Origin: Lunatibacter sp035460985
Lineage (GTDB): Bacteria; Bacteroidota; Bacteroidia; Cytophagales; Cyclobacteriaceae
NCBI GenBank assembly: GCA_035460985.1
Contig: DATHWC010000071.1
Location: 1 to 12,265 of the forward strand
Length of the DNA: 12,265 nt
Direction: 5' to 3'
The notes under the pieces are model-generated. The model did not search any database. It had not been told where the DNA came from and saw nothing but the letters and a program-made list of their open reading frames with translations. Each line of letters opens with the position of its first letter. Position 1 is the first letter of the stretch. Position numbers and translations under genes: made by a program. Positions 1 to 5,961 of the stretch are shown in pieces.

Positions 1-1
1 T

Positions 2-565
2 TAAACACGCATGATCGGCTAATATGTCCATGGTTAACGGCTGGTTTTGATAAAGGATTAGCGAACTTACCTGATCTATCCTGTGTAGTTGTTGGTTGGA
101 TTGATTTATCGCTTTAAGGATAAATGACTCAGCAATTTTTATGATCTCTTCAGTTTCTTCCAAATTGCACATCTGTTCGAAAGCCTCTCGAATCTTTTTA
201 CCCCAGATAGACTCTGCATCCATAAATGTATTGGCCAATTCGTAACAGGGAATTCCGGTAAGCCGAAACAAACTGCTGGGTTGCAATACGATCTGCAATG
301 TGAAAAATTCCCTTCCAATATACTTGTTTGTTACCACTGTATGCTGCCCGATTATGGTGCATTTGGGATGTGTTAATATGCCGGCGTTTTGTGGATACCT
401 GACGGTCTGTGGATCCCTGAGGTTAAACACGAGACAGGTTTCAGGCCTGGGAGAGTACACCTTATAGGGCAAAATCACTCCAGGCCCGAAATCAAACTTA
501 ATAATCTGGTGCTTCCTGACGTATTCACGCAAGGCTGGACTTGGTAGAAAGTCGCGGAGAATCAT
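2..565 (-). CDS. AraC-family regulator, N-terminal part (runs off the left edge)
   Basis: Reading the minus strand from the ATG at 565-563 gives 188 uninterrupted codons to the window edge, starting MILRDFLPSPALREYV. The pattern (P-S-P-x-L-R-x-Y-V, later VYSPRPETCLVFNL, then FRLTGIPCYELANTFMDA) is that of the DUF6597 domain which precedes an AraC DNA-binding domain in many Bacteroidota regulators. The last visible residues, LTMDILADHACL, fit the first helix of an AraC helix-turn-helix, so the DNA-binding half lies outside the window. The start codon is only 3 nt after the TGA of the upstream cupin gene, so the two genes probably share a transcript and are translationally coupled. That suggests the regulator acts on its own operon or on the cupin's pathway. 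Family assignment is confident; ligand and targets are unknown. Confidence 0.85.
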   Translation of the reverse strand, partial: MILRDFLPSPALREYVRKHQIIKFDFGPGVILPYKVYSPRPETCLVFNLRDPQTVRYPQNAGILTHPKCTIIGQHTVVTNKYIGREFFTLQIVLQPSSLFRLTGIPCYELANTFMDAESIWGKKIREAFEQMCNLEETEEIIKIAESFILKAINQSNQQLHRIDQVSSLILYQNQPLTMDILADHACL

Positions 566-568
566 TTG

Positions 569-1120
569 TCATAAACTTAAAGGCGGTCCAACCATTTTTA
601 TTCCATGGGCCAGCGAAATGCTATTTTCTTCTTCTTGCGTTGGGGGTCTTCCCAAGTCATGCATGGTTTGAAAATATTCCTCCATTTTTATTGCAGGCTG
701 AAGTATGTAAATCAATTTTCCTTTATCAGATGTTTGAATCCAAGTGTGTGGAAGATTTCTGGGAAGAAATATCGTGTCCCCCGTTTTCAATTCATACCTT
801 TCTTCCCCTACTTGGAATCTGTATTCTCCATCAACGACATAGAATACCTCATCTTGATCTAAATGAACATGTAAAGGAGGTCCGATTTTATCAACCCCAA
901 TATACTCAAAAACTGACAGTTGTCCTGCGGTATCCATGGAAGAAATTTTCAAATCATTGGGATTACTCCCTCTATAGGGAGTATGTTTGTCATTCCTTGC
1001 TTTACCTGAGCGGACCAAAAAGGCCTCTTTTTCATTTAGGCTTTCATTGTTGACTGCTAGCAGGTCTGAACCTATTGCAGCTAGGGCTATTGTAGATACT
1101 ATAAAATTCCTGCGTTCCAT
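569..1120 (-). CDS. Exported single-domain cupin protein
   Basis: This is a 183-residue protein. It begins MERRNFIVSTIALAAIG, a twin-arginine-like pair at residues 3-4 followed by a hydrophobic stretch, which suggests export, possibly by Tat. One cupin domain covers about residues 65-140. Motif 1 is present with His84, His86 and Glu91 (LHVHLDQDEVF, then VDG), and motif 2 with GDTIFLPRNLPH ending at His125. These four residues are the usual metal ligands, so a metal-dependent role such as a dioxygenase or isomerase is possible; the quercetinase-like annotation often given to such proteins is not established here. The ATG is the natural start because it supplies the signal sequence. It is first in a two-gene operon with the AraC regulator 3 nt downstream. 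Two short palindromes lie 40-80 nt upstream and may be regulatory. Confidence 0.85.
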   Translation of the reverse strand: MERRNFIVSTIALAAIGSDLLAVNNESLNEKEAFLVRSGKARNDKHTPYRGSNPNDLKISSMDTAGQLSVFEYIGVDKIGPPLHVHLDQDEVFYVVDGEYRFQVGEERYELKTGDTIFLPRNLPHTWIQTSDKGKLIYILQPAIKMEEYFQTMHDLGRPPTQEEENSISLAHGIKMVGPPLSL

Positions 1121-1421
1121 ATTGATTAGGTTTAATTTACAGGATAAAAATACGAAACGAAGAGTACTCTAAAGTGGTAAAAATCGGACATTCATGTCGC
1201 TGTACCAGACTGATGGTTTTGGATGTCAAAGGGAAAGAATAAATAAGCTCACCATAGAGTCGTAGCCCGTTTATTGAGGTCCAATTCATTTTAAACGGTT
1301 TAATTACTGTGAAAGACCTGGTCAATTTCGAATTTTTGAGGAAAAAAATCACTTCACCTAATAACGCATTGAATTGGTGGAAAAGCGGCAGTACCTAATC
1401 TACATAAGTCTAAGTAAAAAA
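1121..1421. other. Divergent intergenic region between cupin and MepB-like genes
   Basis: About 300 bases must hold the promoters of both the minus-strand cupin operon and the plus-strand MepB-like gene. Apart from the two palindromes at 1161-1198 I see no hairpin, repeat or convincing -33/-7 pair of the Bacteroidota type. The minus-strand open frame at 1137-1352 has no recognisable protein features and is taken as chance. Confidence 0.5.
1161..1198. promoter_or_regulatory. Two short palindromes upstream of the cupin-AraC operon (possible operator)
   Basis: AGAGTACTCT at 1161-1170 is a perfect 10-bp palindrome. GACAT-TC-ATGTC at 1187-1198 is a second inverted repeat. Their centres are about 27 bp apart, roughly 2.5 helical turns, and they lie 41-78 nt before the cupin start codon. 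The position is right for a regulator site, for example for the co-transcribed AraC protein. Short palindromes arise by chance, so this is only a candidate. Confidence 0.25.
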
Positions 1422-1916
1422 ATGGATATAGATCTAAAATTGATACAAACTGAAATATACGACAAATGCGCGCTCGAAATTTCGGACTTCATGATCGAAG
1501 AGGAAAGCAAGGAATATGATGCTTGCCAATATAATTTAAACGGGCGAAGAATTATCAGCAGAACTGCAAAAATTACACCCAAAAAAACAGGACAATTCGT
1601 TACGTTTTGGAAACGACAGGGGATTGGACCAATTAGACCATTCTGCGAAAAGGACCAATTTGATCTCTATGTCGTAAACGTGCGGGCTGAAAATAAAATC
1701 GGGCAATTCGTTTTCCCAAAATCCGTACTGATAAATAAGGGAATAATTTCTACCGCTCGAAGAGAGGGAAAACGGGCATTCAGAGTGTATCCGAGTTGGG
1801 ATGCGACGGCTAGTACACAAGCTGAACGAACCCAACAATGGCAGCTGGAATATTTCTTTGAAATAATTGAAACAATGGATTTTAATAAAATTGCAGCTTT
1901 ATACTCAAAGCAATAA
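1422..1916 (+). CDS. MepB-family protein of unknown function
   Basis: From the ATG at 1422 this is a 164-residue protein starting MDIDLKLIQTEIYDKCAL. Recognisable MepB-family features are TPKKTGQFVTFWKR (about residues 60-75), a PFCEKDQFDLYVV segment, GQFVFPKSVL, and near the C-terminus GKRAFRVYPSWD followed by a Trp-Gln-Leu-Glu-Tyr-Phe motif. MepB is named after the third gene of the staphylococcal mepRAB locus, but its biochemical role is unknown and no mepA/mepR homologue is visible here. It has no signal peptide or membrane segment, so it is probably cytosolic. An in-frame TTG at 1374 would add 16 residues (MVEKRQYL...); the ATG is preferred because the family homology starts after it. 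It stands alone, transcribed away from the cupin operon. Confidence 0.8.
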   Translation: MDIDLKLIQTEIYDKCALEISDFMIEEESKEYDACQYNLNGRRIISRTAKITPKKTGQFVTFWKRQGIGPIRPFCEKDQFDLYVVNVRAENKIGQFVFPKSVLINKGIISTARREGKRAFRVYPSWDATASTQAERTQQWQLEYFFEIIETMDFNKIAALYSKQ

Positions 1917-1966
1917 TGTCCTAACTGCGCTAATCCTGGCTGTTGATAAATAATTGGCATTTATGA

Positions 1967-2128
1967 ACACTTGATCTATCGGAACATTTCAAGCCTTATC
2001 CGTATATCTGCATGTGGACCCACAATTCTAACAAAAATTTGATAGCCGAAATAATTGAGCAAAGTTGGAAAGGTCTCGCTACCAAGAAACATGTAAGAGA
2101 TTATGCACAGAAGAAACCAATGGGATAA
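1967..2128 (+). pseudogene. Possible C-terminal relic of a MmcQ/YjbR-like protein
   Basis: A short frame opens right after a TGA at 1964-1966 and reads LDLSEHFKPYPYICMWT, then IAEIIEQSWKGLATKK and a charged tail to TAA at 2126. The order of an aromatic/proline stretch, a Trp, an amphipathic helix with E-x-S-W and a basic end resembles the C-terminus of MmcQ/YjbR-type proteins. Only about 53 codons remain, no N-terminal part is visible upstream, and an internal ATG at 2012 could only make a 38-residue peptide. I read it as a gene remnant, but from recall of the family and not from an alignment. It could also be a small gene or a chance frame. Confidence 0.3.
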
Positions 2129-2194
2129 AAACTAAAATTGTGACAATTTATATCCTTACTATATTAATTCTTAGAAAACGGTCAATTGATTACC

Positions 2195-3031
2195 ATGGCA
2201 CCAAGAATCGAAATTGAGACACTTCACTTGTTCACGGTTTTGGATGAGCTGCTGATATCTTTGTTGTCCGACTTGACGGATGCCGAATGGGAATTGCAAA
2301 CTGTTGCCCGTCTCTGGAACGTAAAGGATGTTGCCGCTCATTTACTTGACGGAAATTTACGGGGATTGTCCACTTCCAGAGATAACTATTTTGGCGGGAT
2401 TCCCGGTGAGTTCAATTCTCATGAGCAACTTGTCAAATACCTTAACGGTTTAAATTTGTCATGGACAGATGCTCTAAAACGGCTTAGTCCTAAAGTATTG
2501 ATCTCACTTTTGCAGAATAGCGGTCAAGAGTACACTGCTCATTTACAATCATTAAACCCATTCGAAAACGCAATTTTCCCTGTAGCATGGGCTGGTCATA
2601 CCGTATCGCCAAATTGGTTGCATATCGCGAGGGAGTACACCGAGAAGTTTTTGCACCAACAGCAGATCCGCGACGCGACAGGTCGACCGGGTTTAATGAG
2701 TAGGGACCTTTTCTATCCGTTTATTGACACGTTAATGTGCGCTTTGCCGTATACCTTCCGCAATAATTCGGCAGATGAGGGCACAATAGTTTCAGTAGTC
2801 ATTACTTCTGAAATTGGCGGACGCTGGCATTTGGTCCATACCAATAACCATTGGCTTCTAAAAAGAGATTCGGATTTGAAGCCAAATGCTACAGTTCGCA
2901 TTGACCCCAATACTGCGTGGAAATTGTTTTCCAAGAGCTGGAGACCTGAGCAAGCTATTGAACTAATCAATATCCAAGGAGACCAAATTTTGGGAAGGCA
3001 GGTTCTCAACATGGTATCGGTAATGGCTTGA
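2195..3031 (+). CDS. DinB-superfamily protein, maleylpyruvate-isomerase-like
   Basis: From the ATG at 2195 this is a 278-residue soluble protein. The N-terminal half has the four-helix DinB/MDMPI pattern: WNVKDVAAHLLDG (residues 41-53, His49) and EYTEKFLHQQQIRDATGRPG (Glu150, His154), matching the E-x3-H-x2-x-I-R-x-A-x-G-x-P signature that supplies metal ligands in mycothiol-dependent maleylpyruvate isomerases. The C-terminal part (from about 175) is a separate alpha/beta segment, similar in position to the extra domain of MDMPI proteins. Bacteroidota do not make mycothiol, so the thiol cofactor, if any, must differ and the substrate is unknown. A TTG at 2186 would add three residues; the ATG is more likely. 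It stands alone, with no partner gene on the same strand nearby. Confidence 0.75.
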   Translation: MAPRIEIETLHLFTVLDELLISLLSDLTDAEWELQTVARLWNVKDVAAHLLDGNLRGLSTSRDNYFGGIPGEFNSHEQLVKYLNGLNLSWTDALKRLSPKVLISLLQNSGQEYTAHLQSLNPFENAIFPVAWAGHTVSPNWLHIAREYTEKFLHQQQIRDATGRPGLMSRDLFYPFIDTLMCALPYTFRNNSADEGTIVSVVITSEIGGRWHLVHTNNHWLLKRDSDLKPNATVRIDPNTAWKLFSKSWRPEQAIELINIQGDQILGRQVLNMVSVMA

Positions 3032-3388
3032 AATAGTAACCTGCAATTCCATTTTATGAAAAACCCGATTCCACGAATTGTATCTTAGGTTTAGGACGGG
3101 TACTCAACGCAAAATCCACACGATACCTCCATACTTATCCGGGACGAAGCGGAACTTTTGTTGGCTTAGGCCGTGAATTGGAGATTATTAACTCACTTAA
3201 ATGCCTGATATACAATATCTTATTTTTAATGCCAATGCGTGGATTTAAAAAATTTTAATTTTGACCTTGATTTTCAAATTAACATTTCCACTTTTATCGA
3301 TTGATAGAGAATATTTTAGGGAATAAAAACGCCGAGTGACGTAAAGGCAAATACTGTTACAGCTAAGAGTACAAATAAAAAATCACCA
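3032..3388. other. Gene-free stretch downstream of the MDMPI-like gene
   Basis: About 360 bases become increasingly AT-rich toward the right. I see no open frame with protein-like content on either strand, no strong hairpin after the stop codon at 3031, and no repeat shared with the rest of the window. The right end is the natural leader region of the truncated methyltransferase-like start at 3389. Confidence 0.5.
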
Positions 3389-3442
3389 ATGGAAAGAACG
3401 GAAGTAAATTGCAACCTGTGTGGTTCAGATGATTCCGAGTGA
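3389..3442 (+). pseudogene. N-terminal stub of a methyltransferase-like gene
   Basis: ATG at 3389 reads MERTEVNCNLCGSDDSE and then stops at TGA (3440). A C-x2-C followed by G-S near the N-terminus is the usual opening of a large group of SAM-dependent methyltransferases with a small zinc-binding start. Reading on one frame over after GAG gives VFL, the kind of hydrophobic strand that follows in those proteins, which suggests a frameshift. The GC-rich palindrome at 3455-3477 begins 12 nt later and no downstream methyltransferase motif is present. I infer that the rest of the gene was lost. The assignment rests on about 20 residues and could be coincidence. Confidence 0.35.
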
Positions 3443-3454
3443 GGTTTTCCTCAT

Positions 3455-3477
3455 GCCTGCCTGTCCGGTAGGCAGGC
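3455..3477. repeat. GC-rich palindrome, copy 1 (GCCTGCCT/AGGCAGGC)
   Basis: Perfect 8-bp arms GCCTGCCT and AGGCAGGC enclose a 7-nt loop, GTCCGGT. It stands out sharply from the AT-rich surroundings. Related sequences recur at 5824-5844 and 5883-5905, making this a REP-like dispersed element rather than a gene-specific hairpin. Confidence 0.7.
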
Positions 3478-3540
3478 TCGATTTCAGGTGTTTTCATTTT
3501 TTTCGTTTTAAGTTTGTGTACTACGGATTTTCGTTTCAGG

Positions 3541-3656
3541 AACGAAGCCGCATCATTTCGCTTTTACAACTGGCTTTTGGACTCACAGTTGCAGCGGTCA
3601 ACTATTTGATTTATATTGACTATTCAAGAAATGGAAAACCAAGGTACCGTCTATGA
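3541..3656 (+). pseudogene. Possible C-terminal relic of a small membrane protein
   Basis: The end of an open frame reads RSRIISLLQLAFGLTVAAV and then NYLIYIDYSRNGKPRYRL before a TGA that overlaps the sulfatase ATG by ATGA. It looks like one membrane helix with a basic cytosolic tail. The frame is open back to 3420 but there it runs through the GC-rich palindrome and low-complexity sequence, so only this end could be real. If so, an earlier gene overlapped the sulfatase start. Recognition is weak and chance is a fair alternative. Confidence 0.2.
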
Positions 3657-5209
3657 AAACGTTATACCCAAACGTACGTACAATTTTGGCTGCATTCGCT
3701 TTGCTGCTCCTCCAAGCCTGCAGTACCCCACAAGAAAAAACAGTGGAGAGGCAAAACATCCTGTTTATAGCTGTGGACGATATGAGTGACTGGGCAGGAT
3801 TTTTATCCGGACACACGGGCATGAAGATCCATACGCCCAATATCGACCGTCTTGCCGCTTCCTCCATGATTTTTACCAACGCACATACGCCGGCCCCGGC
3901 CTGTGCGCCCACACGGGCAGCCATTCTTACCGGCGTTCATCACGCACGGTCCGGAGCTCAAAACGTACACTGGGGAGATGGACCGAAGTGGCGGGAATTT
4001 GAAGCGTTAAAAGACGTGCTAACCTTGGAGCAATTCTTTCAAAAAAATGGCTATAAAACGCTGGGCGCAGGCAAGATTTACCACAGTCAGGCACCACCAT
4101 GGACTCCGACCAGCCAAGTGGAACCGGCAAACTGGGATTTTTACTATCCAAGTGCCTATATTTCGCACCCGTATCAGATCCGCGCTCCGGATGATGTCAT
4201 CTATCCGGAAGATGTGGACAATGAAAATAGACCAGGAGGTGGAGCAAACGGATGGTGGACATGGGGGGCGGTTCCTGTTCCGGATGAAAAAATGGCCGAT
4301 TACCATGTAGTGGATTGGGCAAATTACCAACTCAACCAGCAACAGGAAAAACCCTTTTTCCTGGCCGTAGGCATGTGGAAACCGCATGATCCATGGGAAG
4401 TTCCCCAGAAATACTTCGACATGTATCCCCTGGAAGACATTGTCCTGCCAGAACGTAAAAAGGATGACCTGGAAGACGCCTTCGATCATGGTAGGCGATG
4501 GATAATGAAATGGGTGTTGGATAACCAGCAATGGGAAAAAATAATCCAATCCTATGCCGCCTCGATCACCTTCTCCGACGCAATGGTTGGGCGGTTGCTT
4601 GATGCCTTGGAGAAATCAGCCTATGCCGACAACACGATTGTTGTTTTATGGTCTGACCATGGCATGCACATGGGTGAGAAAGACAATATTGAAAAATTCA
4701 CCCTCTGGGAACGGTCTACGCGGGTACCTTTGCTCATTTCTGTTCCGGGCATGTCGCTGGCGGGGAAGCGGTGCGATCAACCAGTAAGCCTGATGGATTT
4801 ATATCCCACCCTAGTTGATCTGACTGGATTTGAGCAGCCCTCCCACCTGGACGGAAAAAGCCTGCTTCCGCAGCTTAAAGACCCTACTACCAAAACGGCA
4901 CCGATCATATCCAGCTATAAATTTACAGGCCAAAACCAGCCGGGCGTAACCGGACATGCCGTAAGAAGCATAAGGTACCGGTATATATATTATCCAGAGA
5001 TCAATTTGGAAGAACTTTACGATCACGAAAATGACCCCAATGAATGGGATAATATGGCCTATAAAAAGGAGAATACACAGATCATCGAAGAACACCGAAA
5101 CGTGCTGCTGGACATGTTACCTGAATTGACCTGGAAAGAAGGTCCCCCGGAGGGCTATTCCATCGACAGCAACGGATGGGTAAGACGGGATAACTTTGAA
5201 TCGTTTTGA
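3653..5209 (+). CDS. Lipoprotein sulfatase, iduronate-2-sulfatase type
   Basis: This 518-residue protein has a lipoprotein signal peptide with lipobox LLQAC and Cys23, so it is predicted to be membrane-anchored outside the cytoplasm. The sulfatase fold is complete. Asp42-Asp43 are the first metal ligands; CAPTRAAILTG starting at Cys84 is the formylglycine signature, in the Thr variant of C-x-P-S-R; GKIYH has Lys141 and His144; KPHDPWEVP has Lys243 and His245; WSDHGMHMGEK has Asp335 and His336; and Lys348 precedes TLWERSTRVPL. The GKIYH, KPHDPW and TLWE motifs point to the iduronate-2-sulfatase-like group, which hydrolyses sulfate esters of polysaccharides or glycosaminoglycans; the true substrate cannot be told. 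The enzyme needs a sulfatase-maturing enzyme encoded elsewhere. No SusC/SusD pair, glycoside hydrolase or second sulfatase flanks it, so it is not in an obvious polysaccharide utilization locus. Palindromic repeats lie on both sides. Confidence 0.92.
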   Translation: MKTLYPNVRTILAAFALLLLQACSTPQEKTVERQNILFIAVDDMSDWAGFLSGHTGMKIHTPNIDRLAASSMIFTNAHTPAPACAPTRAAILTGVHHARSGAQNVHWGDGPKWREFEALKDVLTLEQFFQKNGYKTLGAGKIYHSQAPPWTPTSQVEPANWDFYYPSAYISHPYQIRAPDDVIYPEDVDNENRPGGGANGWWTWGAVPVPDEKMADYHVVDWANYQLNQQQEKPFFLAVGMWKPHDPWEVPQKYFDMYPLEDIVLPERKKDDLEDAFDHGRRWIMKWVLDNQQWEKIIQSYAASITFSDAMVGRLLDALEKSAYADNTIVVLWSDHGMHMGEKDNIEKFTLWERSTRVPLLISVPGMSLAGKRCDQPVSLMDLYPTLVDLTGFEQPSHLDGKSLLPQLKDPTTKTAPIISSYKFTGQNQPGVTGHAVRSIRYRYIYYPEINLEELYDHENDPNEWDNMAYKKENTQIIEEHRNVLLDMLPELTWKEGPPEGYSIDSNGWVRRDNFESF

Positions 5210-5406
5210 TATCCGAATTAGATCAGATTCCCTTTTGATAAATAACTGACAGTAAATACTTCATACGCTTTTTGCCAACCTGCAAAAACGATGGTAAGGA
5301 CGGTTTATTTTGATCCTGGCTGTACCTGCCAGCTTGATTGCTTTGGTCAAAAATTGAAAACCCATCCTAATTCTGGACCAAAGGGAGGGCAGTCGTTCAA
5401 CTTACG

Positions 5407-5443
5407 ATTATCAAAACTTGCAAATTTTGCAAGTTTTGATAAT
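5407..5443. repeat. Perfect inverted repeat, 18-bp arms with a 1-nt centre
   Basis: ATTATCAAAACTTGCAAA (5407-5424) is followed by a single T and its exact reverse complement (5426-5443). The 37-bp element is AT-rich and nearly a continuous palindrome. It lies about 200 bp after the sulfatase stop and about 520 bp before the next gene. As RNA it would form a very long stem, but there is no clear T-run after it, so a standard terminator is not obvious. A dimeric protein-binding site, a dispersed hairpin repeat or a relic of a mobile element end are alternatives. Confidence 0.75.
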
Positions 5444-5562
5444 TTAATCTGTTTGATTGACTGAGAGGAAAAATAAGAATTGTAAGAGGTCATCTTCTTC
5501 TCACAAACCTACAGATGCTGTGGCACAACCTACTCGTTGAATATTAGATCCTAAACAGCAGA

Positions 5563-5614
5563 GGTGAAATCTCGCTTCGGAAAGAAATACCCCTCATTGG
5601 GAAAGTATTTCACC
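5563..5614. other. Nested, mutually exclusive inverted repeats
   Basis: GGTGAAAT (5563-5570) can pair with ATTTCACC (5607-5614). Alternatively GAAATAC (5584-5590) pairs with GTATTTC (5605-5611), extended by CCC/GGG around a TCATT loop with an AAA bulge. The two pairings share bases and exclude each other. No coding gene is visible here, so the structure may be functional or accidental. Confidence 0.3.
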
Positions 5615-5690
5615 CATTTCGTCCTAAGCCAAGGAAATGACAACTTTTGATTCATTAATTTATACGAAATATAAGTGGTTTGGCGATTTG

Positions 5691-5706
5691 ATTCCTTTTA
5701 AGGAAT
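5691..5706. repeat. Short hairpin ATTCCTT-TT-AAGGAAT
   Basis: Perfect 7-bp arms enclose a 2-nt centre in AT-rich DNA with no neighbouring gene end. No function is evident. Confidence 0.35.
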
Positions 5707-5823
5707 GTAGTGTCCAACAGCAACCAAAAATATAACCAACTGAAATAACAATAATTAAAACGGGAAAGCCAATGACCGAACCAATTTGGCATCAAAACAA
5801 ATTAATTAATCATGAAATCGAGC

Positions 5824-5844
5824 ATGCCTACCGCAGGCAGGCAT
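5824..5844. repeat. GC-rich palindrome, copy 2 (ATGCCT/AGGCAT)
   Basis: Arms ATGCCT and AGGCAT enclose ACCGCAGGC. The core TGCCTACCGCAGGCAGGCA is a variant of the element at 3455-3477. It sits just inside a 42-codon open frame (5812-5937) that it partly creates. Confidence 0.6.
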
Positions 5845-5882
5845 AACGAGAACGTCACACAGTGGGATGATTATCGTAGCGA

Positions 5883-5905
5883 CCTGCCTGCCGCCTTTAG
5901 GCAGG
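5883..5905. repeat. GC-rich palindrome, copy 3 (CCTGCCT/AGGCAGG)
   Basis: Arms CCTGCCT and AGGCAGG enclose a 9-nt loop, GCCGCCTTT. It belongs to the same family as the copies at 3455 and 5824 and is followed 7 nt later by a separate small hairpin at 5913-5927. Confidence 0.65.
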
Positions 5906-5912
5906 GATTCCA

Positions 5913-5927
5913 TCCCGATCCTCGGGA
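5913..5927. repeat. Small hairpin TCCCGA-TCC-TCGGGA
   Basis: Perfect 6-bp GC-rich arms enclose a 3-nt loop, 34 nt before the start codon of the dehydratase gene. Palindromes of the TCCCGA/TCGGGA kind are, from memory, common between genes in this group of bacteria. It would lie in the 5' leader if transcription starts upstream, where it could affect translation, but it is more likely part of the repeat cluster. Confidence 0.5.
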
Positions 5928-5961
5928 CAAGTTATGACCTTTAAAAAACAATTATAAACAC

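Larger units (their letters stand above)
5210..5823. other. Long gene-poor region between sulfatase and dehydratase genes
   Basis: No convincing gene is seen. The stretch holds several inverted repeats: CTGGC/GCCAG at 5316-5332, CTTTGGTC/GACCAAAG at 5341-5348 and 5376-5383, the large palindrome at 5407-5443, the nested hairpin at 5563-5614 and ATTCCTT/AAGGAAT at 5691-5706. Short open frames occur (for example TAEVKSRFGKKYPSLGKY from about 5555) but I do not recognise them. The density of inverted repeats is higher than elsewhere in the window. Confidence 0.5.
5812..5937 (+). other. 42-codon open frame made largely of palindromic repeats
   Basis: ATG 5812 to TGA 5935 reads MKSSMPTAGRHNENV, TQWDDYRSDLPAAF and so on. 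Repeat copies 2 and 3 and the small hairpin supply more than a third of its codons. A non-repeat core, HNENVTQWDDYRSD, may be a scrap of an older gene. I do not believe it encodes a functional product. Confidence 0.2.

Noticed and set aside
541..1053. 170-codon plus-strand open frame opposite the cupin gene
   Set aside because: It is antisense to a clear cupin with all metal ligands and signal sequence; it starts at TTG and shows no domain-like content.
1374..1421. Upstream TTG start for the MepB-like gene
   Set aside because: The added residues MVEKRQYLIYISLSKK show no family similarity, and ATG 1422 gives the expected protein.
5220..5312. Minus-strand open stretch reading LTIVFAGWQKAYEVFTVSYL
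   Set aside because: It is protein-like and ends in a stop codon, but is closed by a stop shortly upstream and I cannot link it to a family; kept out of the features.
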